Made by a program: the position numbers and the translations under genes. This document shows positions 17,500 to 29,894 of a stretch of 64,000 nucleotides of DNA, in pieces (the stretch's first letter is position 1; every line of letters starts with the position of its first letter). This stretch comes from Pseudomonadota bacterium (GTDB lineage: Bacteria; Pseudomonadota; Gammaproteobacteria; Burkholderiales; JABEVD01): NCBI GenBank assembly GCA_021802545.1, contig JAJZRS010000006.1, forward strand, positions 73,308-137,307, read 5' to 3'. The notes under the pieces are model-generated. The model did no database searches, was not told the origin of the DNA, and saw only the letters and a program-made list of their open reading frames with translations.

Positions 17500-17994
17500 A
17501 AGATAAGCCGTGATTTCCGCGTGTACAGCCTTTTCGGCGGGGTCATAGAGGAAATTGTTGGGATCGAACGCCCTGGCAAGCATGCCGAGCGCGACGAAAT
17601 AGACCATCCCGATCAGCGCGCCATTCCAGTAGCCCATGAAAACATCGGCGATCGCTGCGATCGTGCCGCACGCATGCAGCACGACGGCAGCCCTGCCGAA
17701 ATCCTTGGCGGCTGCGGGCATCGTATAGTAATGGCCGTATTTCTCGAGCATGATGTTGGCTGCATCCGAAAGCTTTTTCGAGCGCATGTCCTTTTTCTTC
17801 GACTTGAGGCCGGAAAGCGGAATGAGCAGCAGCATTGCGGCGAGAACCAGCGTCGCCCAGCTCCAGGTCTTGGAAAAATAGAGGGCGCCCAGGGATATTG
17901 CGCCGATAGCGAGCGATATGGCGAAAAACATCCGCGAACTATGCCAGAGGCTCCAAAAGACGTCAATTGCCTGGAACCGAAGGCTCGCTGACAT
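17434..17994 (-). CDS. Predicted inner-membrane protein of unknown function
   Basis: A 186-residue protein with about four hydrophobic segments: FFAISLAIGAISLGALYF, WATLVLAAMLLLIPLSG, VVLHACGTIAAIADVFMG and LIGMVYFVALGMLARA. A Lys/Arg-rich loop follows the second. I do not recognise the family. Its 3' end overlaps the end of the cyclase-AsmA gene by 66 bases on the opposite strand, encoding a basic tail (RQAAGKRQRRTNLGK). ATG 17994 or an internal Met at residue 22 could be the start. Confidence 0.65.
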   Translation of the reverse strand: MSASLRFQAIDVFWSLWHSSRMFFAISLAIGAISLGALYFSKTWSWATLVLAAMLLLIPLSGLKSKKKDMRSKKLSDAANIMLEKYGHYYTMPAAAKDFGRAAVVLHACGTIAAIADVFMGYWNGALIGMVYFVALGMLARAFDPNNFLYDPAEKAVHAEITAYLSADNGGRQAAGKRQRRTNLGK

Positions 17995-18102
17995 GCGTCA
18001 TGGAATTTTGACTATGGCTATTGCATTCGGAACGAACGATAAGAATAATACTGTTTTTGAAACTTGAATCGTTTGGCTGCAGCCGATGTGCAAGGTTAAA
18101 GA

Positions 18103-21100
18103 ATGATCGTTGCCTGTTTGTACATGATCGCCGGTATCGTGGCTTACGCTTCGATACACCACTTCGCCATCGCATTCAAATCCCCGAGAAAATCGTTACA
18201 GCTGCTCTTCGCCGTCATGTGCGCGCTTTCGGTCGTTTTCGCCATGTTTCAGGCGCTCAATATGCGGTCAGCCAATGTCGCCGAATTCGCCGATACGCTC
18301 AGGATCAATCTTGCCGCCATCCTGCTCTTCCTGACCATCCTCCCGTGGTTCATCGGGCTTTATGCCGGGAACATGAAAATGCCCGTGATGGCCGGCCTGA
18401 GCCTGTTTTTTGCCGTGCTCACCCTGGCCAATTTCGCGCTGCCCGCCACGCTCCAGTACAGCCATATCGACGGGATATACACCCAGAATCTGCCCTGGGG
18501 AGAAGCCGTCACGCGCGCGAATGGGGAAAAGGGGGTCTGGTCCTACATTGCGTTTTTCGGCTTCGCAGTCGAATTCGGCTACGTGATGTATACCCTGGGT
18601 GCCGTATACCGCGCAGAACAGCGCCGGGAAGATTTCTGGATGTTCGTCGCATTCCTGATCCTGCTTGGATCCATGCTTGAAGGGATACTGGTGCGATGGC
18701 AGATGATCAATTTCATCGAAACAGGTCCGCTGGGCTTCCTGGCTACGGTGATCGTCATGAGTGTGGCGCTGACGAGCGAAATGCTGCAGAGAATGCGCGC
18801 ATCCGAAAGCAACTTCCGCTCGCTCTTCGACAATTCTCCAACGGCCATCCTGGCAGTCGATTCGGAGAACCATCGCATCGTGCAAGCCAATGACATTGCG
18901 GTTGAAATGTTCGGCTACAGTTTCGCTGAAATGCTCAAGAAATCGTTCGACGATTTGACGGGGCAGGATACGCCCGACGTTCAGGAATGCTTCCAAAACT
19001 ATGAGCTGCTTTCAAAAGGCGTGGTCAAGTACCTCTACTGCGAGAAGACATTCAGAAGAAAGGACGGAAGCAGCTTCACAGCGCTCGTTTCGTCTTCTTC
19101 GCTCAGGAATGAAGAGGGAACGGCGCTGCGTTTCATCCACAGTCTGGTCGACATCACGAAGCAAAAGCAGGCGATCAGCGCACTGCAGGAAAGCGAAATC
19201 AGATTCAGGACCATCATCGAACAGTCGCCGATCGGGCTGGTGCTCGGCCGGGACGGGGTCATCGTGGAAGCGAATGACGTGTTTCTGCAAATGTACGGAT
19301 ACGGGAATGTTTCAGAAGTGCTCGGGCAGCCGATCATCAGCCATATCGCTCCCCAGTGCAGGACGGAGGTCGAAGAGCGAATCAGGCGAAGGGCATTGGG
19401 CGAGGATACGGAGCCTTCCTATGAAACAGTCGGATTGCGCGCGGATGGTTCGCAGTTTCCCGTGCATATATCGGCCAGACGCGTGGAATTGGAAGACGGT
19501 CCCATGACATGCGCCTTCGAAATCGACATCACGGCGCGCAAAAATGCGGAAGCCGATCTGCGCATTGCCGCCATTGCGCTCGAATCCAATGAAGGCATGC
19601 TCATCGCGGACGCGCAAAACGTGATCCTGAAGGTCAACCGCTCATTCAGCGAAATCACAGGTTATTCGGCCGAGGAGGTCATCGGCCGGAATCCGCACAT
19701 CCTGAGCTCTGGGCTCCAGGACGCCGAGTTTTATGCGACGATGTGGAAAAGCCTGAAGGATGTCGGCGTCTGGGAAGGGGAAATCTGGAACCGCAGAAAG
19801 AACGGGGAAATCTATCCCGAGCGGCTCACCGTCACGGCAGTGAAGGACGCTGCGGGCAACGTCACGAACTATGTCGCCGCTTTCACCGACATTACCGAGA
19901 GCATGGCTGCGGCGGAAAAGATCAACCATCTCGCCTTCTACGACCATCTCACCGAACTGCCGAACCAGAAACTCCTCATGGACCGTTTGCACCAGGCCCT
20001 GGCTTCCAGTTCGCGGAATGGCCGGCATGGCGCAGTGCTTTTCATCGATCTGAACGATTTCAAATCGCTCAACGACACCTTGGGTCATGCCACCGGAGAT
20101 GCCGTGCTCAAGCAGGTTGCGCTTCGTCTGTCCGATATCGTCAGGAAGGGCGACACCGTCTCGCGTTTCGGCGGAGACGAGTTCGTGGTGATACTGGATG
20201 GATTGAGCAGTTCTTCACTGGAAGCCGCCGAGCAGACCGAGGCGGCATGCAGCAAGATATTTTCTGCAATGCAGCGCCCCATTCAGCTTGGCGCGCATGA
20301 ATATCAGTGCTCCATCTCCGTCGGAGCGACGCTTTTCGGAAAATCCGAGCAGTCCATCGAAGAACTGCTCAAGCAGGCGGACATCGCGCTTCATCACGCA
20401 AAGCGCGCAGAAAGAAATTCGCTGCGCTTCTTCGACCGCAGAATGCAGGAAGTGCTCGATTCAAGAACGGCGCTCGAAAGCGAGCTTCACCAGGCTGTCA
20501 AGACAAGGCAGTTTTCCCTGTACTACCAGATCCAGATGCACAGTTCCGGTTATCCAGTCGGCGCCGAAGCCTTGATCCGCTGGCACCACCCCGAGCGAGG
20601 CATCATCACGCCTTCCCAATTCATACCGCTTGCGGAGGAAATGGATCTGATCCTGCCGATTGGAGAATGGGTGATCGAATCGGCCTGTTCGAAGATCAAG
20701 GAATGGGAGAAGGATGTTGCGAAACGCGAACTCGTCATGTCCGTGAATATCAGCGCAAAACAGCTTCATCTGCCCGACTTCGCAGCCCAGATGATCGATG
20801 CGGTGAAACGGCACGGCATCGACCCGCGGAAGCTCAAGCTCGAAATCACAGAAAGCATGCTGCTCGAAAATATCGAGACGACGATCAGCGTCATGAATGA
20901 GCTGAGGAAAGCAGGTCTGCGTTTTTCTCTCGACGATTTCGGGACGGGCTATTCCTCCCTCCAGTACCTCAAGATGCTGCCGCTCGACCAGCTGAAGATA
21001 GACCAATCCTTCATTCGGGATATCGTCACCGATGGAAACGACCAGGCCATCGTGCGCACCATCATCGCAATGTCCAAGAGCCTGAATCTCGATGTCATTG

Positions 21101-21228
21101 CGGAAGGCGTGGAAACGCCTGAACAGCAAAGGTTTCTCGAGGCATGCGGATGCAACCACTATCAGGGATATCTTTTCGGCAAGCCGTCAAGTCAGGAAAT
21201 TTTCGATACTGCGTGCTTATGCAGGTGA
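18103..21228 (+). CDS. Membrane 7TM-PAS-PAS-PAS-GGDEF-EAL cyclic-di-GMP protein
   Basis: A 1041-residue sensor that can make and/or break c-di-GMP. Residues 1-230 hold about seven transmembrane helices. Three PAS domains follow (around 245-365, 370-485 and 490-610; hallmarks VDITKQKQ, IDITARKN and TDITESMA). The GGDEF motif is intact at residues 690-694 (RFGGDEFVVILDG). The EAL domain has E822-A-L in EALIRWHHP plus VNISAKQL, LEITESM, LDDFGTGYSSL and AEGVETPEQ, so all usual catalytic residues are present. Either activity could dominate. It stands alone before the tRNA-Val gene; no target operon is obvious. Confidence 0.93.
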   Translation: MIVACLYMIAGIVAYASIHHFAIAFKSPRKSLQLLFAVMCALSVVFAMFQALNMRSANVAEFADTLRINLAAILLFLTILPWFIGLYAGNMKMPVMAGLSLFFAVLTLANFALPATLQYSHIDGIYTQNLPWGEAVTRANGEKGVWSYIAFFGFAVEFGYVMYTLGAVYRAEQRREDFWMFVAFLILLGSMLEGILVRWQMINFIETGPLGFLATVIVMSVALTSEMLQRMRASESNFRSLFDNSPTAILAVDSENHRIVQANDIAVEMFGYSFAEMLKKSFDDLTGQDTPDVQECFQNYELLSKGVVKYLYCEKTFRRKDGSSFTALVSSSSLRNEEGTALRFIHSLVDITKQKQAISALQESEIRFRTIIEQSPIGLVLGRDGVIVEANDVFLQMYGYGNVSEVLGQPIISHIAPQCRTEVEERIRRRALGEDTEPSYETVGLRADGSQFPVHISARRVELEDGPMTCAFEIDITARKNAEADLRIAAIALESNEGMLIADAQNVILKVNRSFSEITGYSAEEVIGRNPHILSSGLQDAEFYATMWKSLKDVGVWEGEIWNRRKNGEIYPERLTVTAVKDAAGNVTNYVAAFTDITESMAAAEKINHLAFYDHLTELPNQKLLMDRLHQALASSSRNGRHGAVLFIDLNDFKSLNDTLGHATGDAVLKQVALRLSDIVRKGDTVSRFGGDEFVVILDGLSSSSLEAAEQTEAACSKIFSAMQRPIQLGAHEYQCSISVGATLFGKSEQSIEELLKQADIALHHAKRAERNSLRFFDRRMQEVLDSRTALESELHQAVKTRQFSLYYQIQMHSSGYPVGAEALIRWHHPERGIITPSQFIPLAEEMDLILPIGEWVIESACSKIKEWEKDVAKRELVMSVNISAKQLHLPDFAAQMIDAVKRHGIDPRKLKLEITESMLLENIETTISVMNELRKAGLRFSLDDFGTGYSSLQYLKMLPLDQLKIDQSFIRDIVTDGNDQAIVRTIIAMSKSLNLDVIAEGVETPEQQRFLEACGCNHYQGYLFGKPSSQEIFDTACLCR

Positions 21229-21270
21229 TCAGCCGGAGGTTCGGGACGAAACATGGGGCGGGGGTTTTGA

Positions 21271-21299
21271 TTGACGGAAAGAATGTAGGCATGTAAAAT
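21271..21299 (+). promoter_or_regulatory. Sigma-70 promoter of tRNA-Val
   Basis: TTGACG (21271-21276), a 17-base spacer and TAAAAT (21294-21299) place the start of transcription near 21306, a few bases before the tRNA. Spacing is ideal. Confidence 0.75.
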
Positions 21300-21312
21300 T
21301 CACTTTTTTACT

Positions 21313-21389
21313 AGGCGGTTAGCTCAGCTGGTTAGAGCGTTGCCTTGACATGGCAAAGGTCGTAGGTTCGAGTCCTATACCGCCTACCA
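21313..21389 (+). tRNA. tRNA-Val (anticodon GAC)
   Basis: A 77-base tRNA with encoded CCA. Acceptor AGGCGGT pairs with ACCGCCT, the D stem is GCTC/GAGC, the anticodon stem TTGCC/GGCAA carries loop TTGACAT (anticodon GAC at 21347-21349), the variable loop is AGGTC, and the T arm is GTAGG-TTCGAGT-CCTAT. The discriminator is A. It reads GUC/GUU valine codons. Confidence 0.97.
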
Positions 21390-21397
21390 AATTTTTC

Positions 21398-21421
21398 GTG
21401 CGGCTCAAAGCCGCACTTTTT
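21398..21421 (+). terminator. Rho-independent terminator after tRNA-Val
   Basis: GTGCGGCT (21398-21405), loop CAA and AGCCGCAC (21409-21416) form a perfect 8-bp stem followed by a run of five T. It separates the tRNA from thrS, whose ATG is 16 bases further on, so read-through or a second promoter must serve thrS. Confidence 0.85.
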
Positions 21422-21436
21422 ATTTTCAGGACGGAC

Positions 21437-23332
21437 ATGCCGGTCATTCGGTTGCCAGACGGATCAGAAAGAGCATTCGATCACACCGTGACGGTGGGTG
21501 AAGTGGCGTCTTCCATCGGCGCAGGGCTCGCCCGCGCCGCCATTGCCGGGCGCGTGAACGGCAAGCTGGTCGATCTTTCCCATGCAATCGATGCCGATTC
21601 GGATCTTTCCATCGTCACGGAGAGGGATGCCGAAGGGCTCGAGATCATCCGCCATTCCACGGCGCATCTGCTCGCTCATGCGGTGAAGGAGCTTTTTCCC
21701 GAGGCGCAGGTGACGATCGGCCCGGTCATCGAAAACGGCTTCTATTACGACTTCTCGTTCAAGCGTCCCTTCACGCCAGAAGATCTTGCAGCGATAGAAA
21801 AGCGCATGCTCGAGATCTCGAAGCGCGATCTTCCCGTATCCAGAAGCGTGAAATCGAGAAGCGACGCGATCAGCTATTTCAAGTCGATCGGCGAGCATTA
21901 CAAGGCCGAGATCATCGAGTCCATTCCGTCCGAAGAGGATCTTTCCCTCTACACGCAAGGGGAATTCACCGATCTTTGCCGCGGCCCGCACGTGCCTTCC
22001 ACGGCCAAGCTCAAGGTGTTCAAGCTGATGAAGGTGGCAGGTGCCTACTGGCGAGGGGACTCGAAGAACGAGATGCTGCAGCGCATCTACGGCACGGCAT
22101 GGACAAAAAAGGAAGACCAGGACGCTTATCTCCACAGGCTGGAGGAGGCCGAGAAGCGCGACCACAGGAAAATAGGCAGGCAGCTCGACCTCTTCCATAC
22201 CCAGGAAGAGGCGCCGGGCATGGTGTTCTGGCATCCGAAGGGATGGACGCTCTACCAGATCGTCGAGCAGTACATGAGGCGGGTGTTTCGCGAGAACGGC
22301 TATCATGAAATCAGGACGCCGCAACTCGTCGATCGCAGCCTGTGGGAAAAATCGGGACACTGGGACAAGTTCCAGGACATGATGTTCACGACGAGTTCCG
22401 AATCGCGCGACTATGCGGTGAAGCCGATGAACTGCCCGTGCCACATCCAGGTTTTCAACCAGGGGTTGAAGAGCTACAGGGATCTTCCCTTCAGGCTCGC
22501 CGAATTCGGCTCCTGCCACAGGAACGAGCCTTCAGGGACGCTATCCGGCATCATGCGGGTCAGGAATTTCACGCAGGACGATGCGCACATCTTCTGCACC
22601 GAAGGCCAGATCCAGAGCGAGGTGTCGAATTTCATCGACCTGCTGATGAAGGTCTATGCCGATTTCGGCTTTTCGGACGTGCTGGTCAAGCTCTCCACCA
22701 GGCCGCAGAACCGCGTCGGAACAGACGAAGACTGGGACAGGGCGGAACAGGCGCTCTCCACCGCGCTCGATGCGAAGAAGATGGAATGGGAATTGCAGCC
22801 CGGAGAAGGCGCGTTCTACGGGCCGAAGATCGAATTTTCCCTGAAGGATTGCCTGGAACGGGTCTGGCAGTGCGGCACGATACAGGTCGATTTTTCAATG
22901 CCCGGAAGACTGAATGCGACCTATGTCGCCGAAGACAATTCAAGGCAGGTGCCCGTGATGCTGCACCGCGCAATTCTCGGGTCGCTCGAGCGGTTCATCG
23001 GCATCCTGATCGAACACCATGCCGGCGCGTTTCCCTTGTGGCTTGCGCCAATACAGGCTGTGGTGCTCAACATATCGGATGCGCAGGCGGAATATGCGGA
23101 AAAAGTCGCGCAAAGCCTGTGTCAAAAAGGATACAGGGTCCATTCGGACTTGAGAAATGAGAAGATAACCTATAAAATCCGCGAGCATAGCTTGCAGAGG
23201 CTGCCCTACCAAATCATCGTCGGTGACAAGGAAGTCGCGTCCGGAAAGATCGCCGTGCGCTCCCGCACGGGCGAGGACCTCGGGCAGATGTCGCTGGATG
23301 CCTTCATCGAACGTCTTTCCGCGGAATCGTGA
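21437..23332 (+). CDS. thrS: Threonine-tRNA ligase
   Basis: Charges tRNA-Thr and edits mischarged serine. The 631-residue protein contains the TGS domain (residues 1-60, MPVIRLPDG), the second editing/additional domain with [16 protein letters not shown], the class II catalytic core (motif 2 in [16 protein letters not shown]; zinc ligand cysteine in [10 protein letters not shown]) and the anticodon-binding domain ([17 protein letters not shown]). ATG 21437 is preferred because an in-frame extension upstream would run back through the terminator and the tRNA. It leads the conserved thrS-infC-rpmI-rplT-pheST-ihfA block. Confidence 0.97.
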   Translation: MPVIRLPDGSERAFDHTVTVGEVASSIGAGLARAAIAGRVNGKLVDLSHAIDADSDLSIVTERDAEGLEIIRHSTAHLLAHAVKELFPEAQVTIGPVIENGFYYDFSFKRPFTPEDLAAIEKRMLEISKRDLPVSRSVKSRSDAISYFKSIGEHYKAEIIESIPSEEDLSLYTQGEFTDLCRGPHVPSTAKLKVFKLMKVAGAYWRGDSKNEMLQRIYGTAWTKKEDQDAYLHRLEEAEKRDHRKIGRQLDLFHTQEEAPGMVFWHPKGWTLYQIVEQYMRRVFRENGYHEIRTPQLVDRSLWEKSGHWDKFQDMMFTTSSESRDYAVKPMNCPCHIQVFNQGLKSYRDLPFRLAEFGSCHRNEPSGTLSGIMRVRNFTQDDAHIFCTEGQIQSEVSNFIDLLMKVYADFGFSDVLVKLSTRPQNRVGTDEDWDRAEQALSTALDAKKMEWELQPGEGAFYGPKIEFSLKDCLERVWQCGTIQVDFSMPGRLNATYVAEDNSRQVPVMLHRAILGSLERFIGILIEHHAGAFPLWLAPIQAVVLNISDAQAEYAEKVAQSLCQKGYRVHSDLRNEKITYKIREHSLQRLPYQIIVGDKEVASGKIAVRSRTGEDLGQMSLDAFIERLSAES

Positions 23333-23373
23333 AAGCAGTCGGGGCTTAATTTTTTTAGAATTGGAGACGAACT

Positions 23374-23892
23374 ATCGCTCAGGATAAAGAGCCGAGGATC
23401 AACGGCGAAATCTCGGCACCGCAGGTGAGACTGATTGGATTGAATGGTGAACAGCTGGGCATCATGAGCCTTTCTTCAGCGAATGCCCTGGCAGAGGAAG
23501 CCGAAATCGATCTGGTCGAAATTGCACCGCAAGCTTCGCCGCCCGTATGCAGACTGATGGACTACGGCAAGTACAAGTATCAGGAAAGCAAGAAAAGGCA
23601 CGAAGCGAAGCTGCACCAGAAGCAGATACAGGTCAAGGAAGTCAAGTTCAGGCCGAGCACGGACGAGGGCGATTACCAGATCAAGCTCAGGAACCTGATC
23701 CGCTTCCTTGAAGATGGAGACAAGACGAAGATCACGCTGAGGTTCAGGGGGCGCGAGATGGCGCACCAGGAATTCGGGCTCAGGCTGCTGCAGCGCCTGC
23801 AGGCAGACCTCGAGGCGCACGGCACGGTCGAGCAGTTTCCGAAAATGGAAGGCAGGCAGATGGTGATGGTCCTGTCGCCCAAAAAGAAGTAG
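23374..23892 (+). CDS. infC: Translation initiation factor IF-3, apparent AUC start codon
   Basis: Binds the 30S subunit, checks start-codon pairing and keeps the subunits apart. The conserved IF-3 N terminus ([18 protein letters not shown]) begins upstream of the first standard start codon (GTG 23425), which would delete it. In frame, a TAG lies at 23356, and the only suitable codon with a ribosome site is ATC at 23374, preceded by GGAG (23363-23366) at seven bases. This gives 172 residues starting IAQDKEPRI in frame (read as Met). E. coli infC likewise uses a rare AUU and autoregulates through it. The C domain ([17 protein letters not shown]) is complete. Confidence 0.9.
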   Translation: MAQDKEPRINGEISAPQVRLIGLNGEQLGIMSLSSANALAEEAEIDLVEIAPQASPPVCRLMDYGKYKYQESKKRHEAKLHQKQIQVKEVKFRPSTDEGDYQIKLRNLIRFLEDGDKTKITLRFRGREMAHQEFGLRLLQRLQADLEAHGTVEQFPKMEGRQMVMVLSPKKK

Positions 23893-23992
23893 CAGTAACA
23901 GCCGCATTGGCGGCATAACAAGGCGTGTTCGGGTTGTGAAGCATTCCGGGGCCGGAATCACCCGACGCGGTTTCAAATAGAAAGGAAGTAAC
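23893..23992 (+). promoter_or_regulatory. infC-rpmI spacer with two hairpins, possible L20 control leader
   Basis: The 100-base gap before rpmI contains GCCGC-ATTG-GCGGC (23901-23914) and a 7-bp near-palindrome ATTCCGG/CCGGAAT (23943-23958). Neither is followed by a T run. In E. coli and Bacillus, L20 represses its operon by binding a structured leader before rpmI; the position fits, but no specific L20 site was matched. Confidence 0.35.
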
Positions 23993-24190
23993 ATGCCCAA
24001 GATGAAATCGAAAAGCGGCGCTGCAAAGCGCTTCAAGGCTCTGGGTGGCGGCGGATTCAAGCGCTCCCAGGCATTCCTGCGTCACATCCTGACGAAGAAG
24101 ACCACCAAGCGCAAGCGCCATCTGCGCGGCACGTCCACCGTGCACGCCTCGGACAAGCGCTCAATCCGCAGCATGCTGCCTTACGCTTAA
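23993..24190 (+). CDS. rpmI: 50S ribosomal protein L35
   Basis: A 65-residue basic ribosomal protein: [15 protein letters not shown] at the start and [18 protein letters not shown] in the middle are typical of bL35. AAAGGAAG lies nine bases before the ATG. It is followed 12 bases later by rplT, the usual pair. Length and sequence are normal. Confidence 0.98.
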   Translation: MPKMKSKSGAAKRFKALGGGGFKRSQAFLRHILTKKTTKRKRHLRGTSTVHASDKRSIRSMLPYA

Positions 24191-24202
24191 GGGAGAAGAA
24201 TC

Positions 24203-24559
24203 ATGTCAAGAGTGAAACGTGGAGTAACGGCGCGCGCGCGCCACAAGAAGGTTCTGGCGCTGGCCAAGGGTTTCCGCGGACGCCGCGGCAACGTATACCG
24301 CATCGCCAAGGAAGCGGTGATGAAGGCGGGGCAGTACGCCTACCGCGACCGCCGTCAAAGGAAGCGCCAGTTCCGCGCCCTGTGGATCGCCCGTATCAAT
24401 GCGGCGTCCCGCGAATGCGGAATGACCTACAGCCAGTTCATGCACGGCCTCAAGAAGGCTTCGATCGAGGTGGATCGCAAGGTTCTTGCGGACATCGCGG
24501 TTTTCGACAAACCCGCATTCGCGAGTTTCGTCGAGAAGGCCAAAGCGAGCCTCGCCTGA
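24203..24559 (+). CDS. rplT: 50S ribosomal protein L20
   Basis: A 118-residue basic protein essential for early 50S assembly, and the known autoregulator of the rpmI-rplT m[35 protein letters not shown] and [16 protein letters not shown] are bL20 hallmarks. GGGAGAAG provides the ribosome site. A terminator follows 14 bases after the stop. Confidence 0.98.
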   Translation: MSRVKRGVTARARHKKVLALAKGFRGRRGNVYRIAKEAVMKAGQYAYRDRRQRKRQFRALWIARINAASRECGMTYSQFMHGLKKASIEVDRKVLADIAVFDKPAFASFVEKAKASLA

Positions 24560-24569
24560 TCTGCAATAA

Positions 24570-28012
<3,443 letters not shown>

Positions 28013-28020
28013 GAGGTCGT

Positions 28021-28323
28021 ATGACATTGACCAAGGCAGAACTGGCTGATCTGCTGTTCGAAAAGGTCGGGCTCAACAAGCGAGAGGCGAAGGATCTCGT
28101 CGAATCCTTTTTCGAGGAAGTGAGATTGGCGCTCGAGAGCGGAGAAGAAGTGAAGCTTTCGGGTTTCGGCAATTTCCAGCTGCGCGACAAGCCGCAGCGC
28201 CCTGGGCGGAACCCCAAGACCGGGGAAGAGATTCCGATCACCGCAAGGCGCGTCGTCACGTTCCATGCGAGCCAGAAACTGAAGGCGCTTGTCGATCAGA
28301 GCGAGCATGGAAACGCAGGATAA
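28021..28323 (+). CDS. ihfA: Integration host factor subunit alpha
   Basis: DNA-bending nucleoid protein acting with IhfB. The 100-residue protein shows the HU/IHF fold with [29 protein letters not shown], where the RPGRNPKTG beta-arm contains the proline that intercalates into DNA. AGGAGG lies six bases before the ATG. Its position after pheT and before a MerR-type gene is the standard proteobacterial arrangement. The last 17 bases overlap the next gene. Confidence 0.97.
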   Translation: MTLTKAELADLLFEKVGLNKREAKDLVESFFEEVRLALESGEEVKLSGFGNFQLRDKPQRPGRNPKTGEEIPITARRVVTFHASQKLKALVDQSEHGNAG

Positions 28324-28663
28324 TTCTGCGCTGCCGCCCATTCCCGCCAAGCGTTATTTCACGATAGGGGAAGTGGGGGAGCTTTGCAGGGTCAAGCCGC
28401 ATGTGCTGCGCTACTGGGAACAGGAATTCTCCCAGCTCAAGCCCCTGAAGCGCCGCGGCAACAGGCGCTATTACCAGCACCATGAAGTGCTGCTCATTCG
28501 GCGCATCCGCGATCTGCTTTACGAACAGGGATTTACCATCAGCGGAGCGAGGCAGCGCCTTGAAACAGAGTCGACGTCCAACCACAGGCAGGCAGAGCCG
28601 GAATTCGACGGCGCTGTTTTCAGGGAAGAAGTGAAAAAAATCCTCGAAATCCTGCAGCGCTGA
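28307..28663 (+). CDS. MerR family transcriptional regulator
   Basis: A 118-residue regulator with a MerR winged helix at residues about 17-85 ([25 protein letters not shown], split [12 protein letters not shown] wing). Only a short tail follows, with no metal-binding cysteines, so metal sensing is unlikely. The same small regulator follows ihfA in many beta- and gammaproteobacteria, but I know no settled function. ATG 28307 (METQDNS) is chosen over a codon at 28289. It overlaps ihfA by 17 bases, so the two are probably co-transcribed. Confidence 0.88.
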   Translation: METQDNSALPPIPAKRYFTIGEVGELCRVKPHVLRYWEQEFSQLKPLKRRGNRRYYQHHEVLLIRRIRDLLYEQGFTISGARQRLETESTSNHRQAEPEFDGAVFREEVKKILEILQR

Positions 28664-28672
28664 TCCTTTCTT

Positions 28673-28681
28673 TGATATAAT
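28673..28681 (+). promoter_or_regulatory. Extended -10 promoter of tRNA-Pro
   Basis: TGATATAAT, identical to the element at 1726-1734, ends 11 bases before the tRNA-Pro gene and puts the start of transcription about five bases ahead of it. No good -35 is seen. Confidence 0.65.
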
Positions 28682-28692
28682 TTCACCTTTTT

Positions 28693-28769
<77 letters not shown>

Positions 28770-28780
28770 GATAATCCAGG

Positions 28781-28810
28781 CAAAAGGCCGGTCGTTTGAC
28801 CGGCCTTTTG
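28781..28810 (+). terminator. Rho-independent terminator after tRNA-Pro
   Basis: CAAAAGGCCGGTC (28781-28793) and GACCGGCCTTTTG (28798-28810) make a perfect 13-bp stem with loop GTTT. The A/T arms give a T tract on either strand, so it could work in both directions. Confidence 0.85.
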
Positions 28811-28859
28811 CATTCAAAGCGCCATCACAGGCATGAAGTTCTGGTACCATCCCCCTGGC

Positions 28860-29597
28860 ATGAACAAGGAATGGAACTGCATCATGAAGGAAGTCGCATC
28901 TGCCCTGATCATGGCGTTCAAAACACAGCTTCATCCGAAGATGCTGGGATTGCTGCTCTGGCCCATGCTGATCGCCATCCTCGTCTGGCTCGGGCTCGCC
29001 ATTCTCTTCTGGCATAACTGGGCATCCGACCTGTCCGGATGGCTCCAGGATACGTCGCTTCAGGAATGGATGGCGCGGGGGATACTGGCCGCGATTTCGG
29101 GCTATCTCGTCGCCTTCATACTCGTCATGCTGCTCCTGCCTGCGATCCTTGTTACGGCGCTCGTCATTACCGCAGTCTTCGCCATGCCGATCATGGTCGA
29201 GCACGTCGCAACAAGATACTATCCTGATCTCGAGAGGAGGAAGGGGGGCAATATTGCGGGAAGCGTGATGAATTCGATTGTCGCCATTTCCGTCTTTCTT
29301 GTCCTCTGGCTGGTCACGCTTCCGTTCTGGTTTTTTTCCGCATTCGCGCTTGCCGTTCCGGTCGCGCTTTCTGCTTATCTCAACCAGCGTCTTTTCCGCT
29401 ACGATGCTCTCGCCGAACACGCAAGTCGCGAGGAATTCGAAGCCTTGCTCGAGCATTCGACAGGAAAGCTCTACCTCCTCGGCATCGCTGCCGGCCTGCT
29501 CCAGTTCGTTCCGGTGCTCAATCTCTTCTCAACGACTTACATCGCGCTCGCATTCATCCATCTTTGCCTTTCCGAATTGAGGCAACAGCGGACCTGA
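28860..29597 (+). CDS. EI24/CysZ-like integral membrane protein
   Basis: A protein of about 245 residues with four or more long hydrophobic segments (LGLLLWPMLIAILVWLGLAI; ISGYLVAFILVMLLLPAIL; SIVAISVFLVLWLVTLPFW; LLGIAAGLLQFVPVLNLFS) and a central EHVATRYYPDLERR loop. This pattern fits the EI24 domain family that includes the sulfate transporter CysZ, but sulfate transport is not shown by the context. The start is uncertain: ATG 28833, 28860 and 28884 (MKEVASAL, closest to family starts) are all in frame and none has a ribosome site. An extended -10 (TGGTACCAT, 28842-28850) ends nine bases before 28860. Confidence 0.78.
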   Translation: MNKEWNCIMKEVASALIMAFKTQLHPKMLGLLLWPMLIAILVWLGLAILFWHNWASDLSGWLQDTSLQEWMARGILAAISGYLVAFILVMLLLPAILVTALVITAVFAMPIMVEHVATRYYPDLERRKGGNIAGSVMNSIVAISVFLVLWLVTLPFWFFSAFALAVPVALSAYLNQRLFRYDALAEHASREEFEALLEHSTGKLYLLGIAAGLLQFVPVLNLFSTTYIALAFIHLCLSELRQQRT

Positions 29598-29654
29598 ATC
29601 AAGTTTTTCCAGATTCGGCCGAAATAGAGTCATGGCTGGAAAAAGGAGGTGATC

Positions 29655-29894
29655 ATGAGCGCTATCCACATGCTGGTTTGGATCATCGAGGACATGGACC
29701 TGCCGGACCATGTGAATGCCGTCTTCATCGATGCCGGCTCGAGACGATTCATGCTGGAGATGGGCAGGGGACATGTGATAGGCCATCCCGATTCGGTACT
29801 GGAAAAGTGGCTTTCCGAAGGGCGTGATGTCCTGATCCGTCCGGAGTCCTCCAAATACGGCAGGATGGCAGCCGAGCGCGTTTCCCTGAACTAG
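29655..29894 (+). CDS. Small uncharacterised protein with a very strong ribosome site
   Basis: A 79-residue soluble protein beginning [21 protein letters not shown] do not recognise a family. It has mixed alpha/beta character, no transmembrane segment and no cysteine. The evidence for translation is the stretch AAGGAGGTGATC (29643-29654) directly before the ATG, which is exactly complementary to the 12-base 3' tail of bacterial 16S rRNA. It ends four bases into the chemoreceptor gene on the other strand. It may be co-transcribed with the EI24 gene, 57 bases upstream. Confidence 0.75.
   Translation: MSAIHMLVWIIEDMDLPDHVNAVFIDAGSRRFMLEMGRGHVIGHPDSVLEKWLSEGRDVLIRPESSKYGRMAAERVSLN

Noticed and set aside
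21350-21436. thrS start inside the tRNA-Val gene
   Set aside because: The in-frame extension would translate the tRNA and terminator; ThrRS homology begins at MPVIRLPDG (21437).
23425-23892. infC starting at GTG 23425
   Set aside because: It would remove the conserved IF-3 N-terminal segment and has no ribosome site, whereas ATC 23374 has both.
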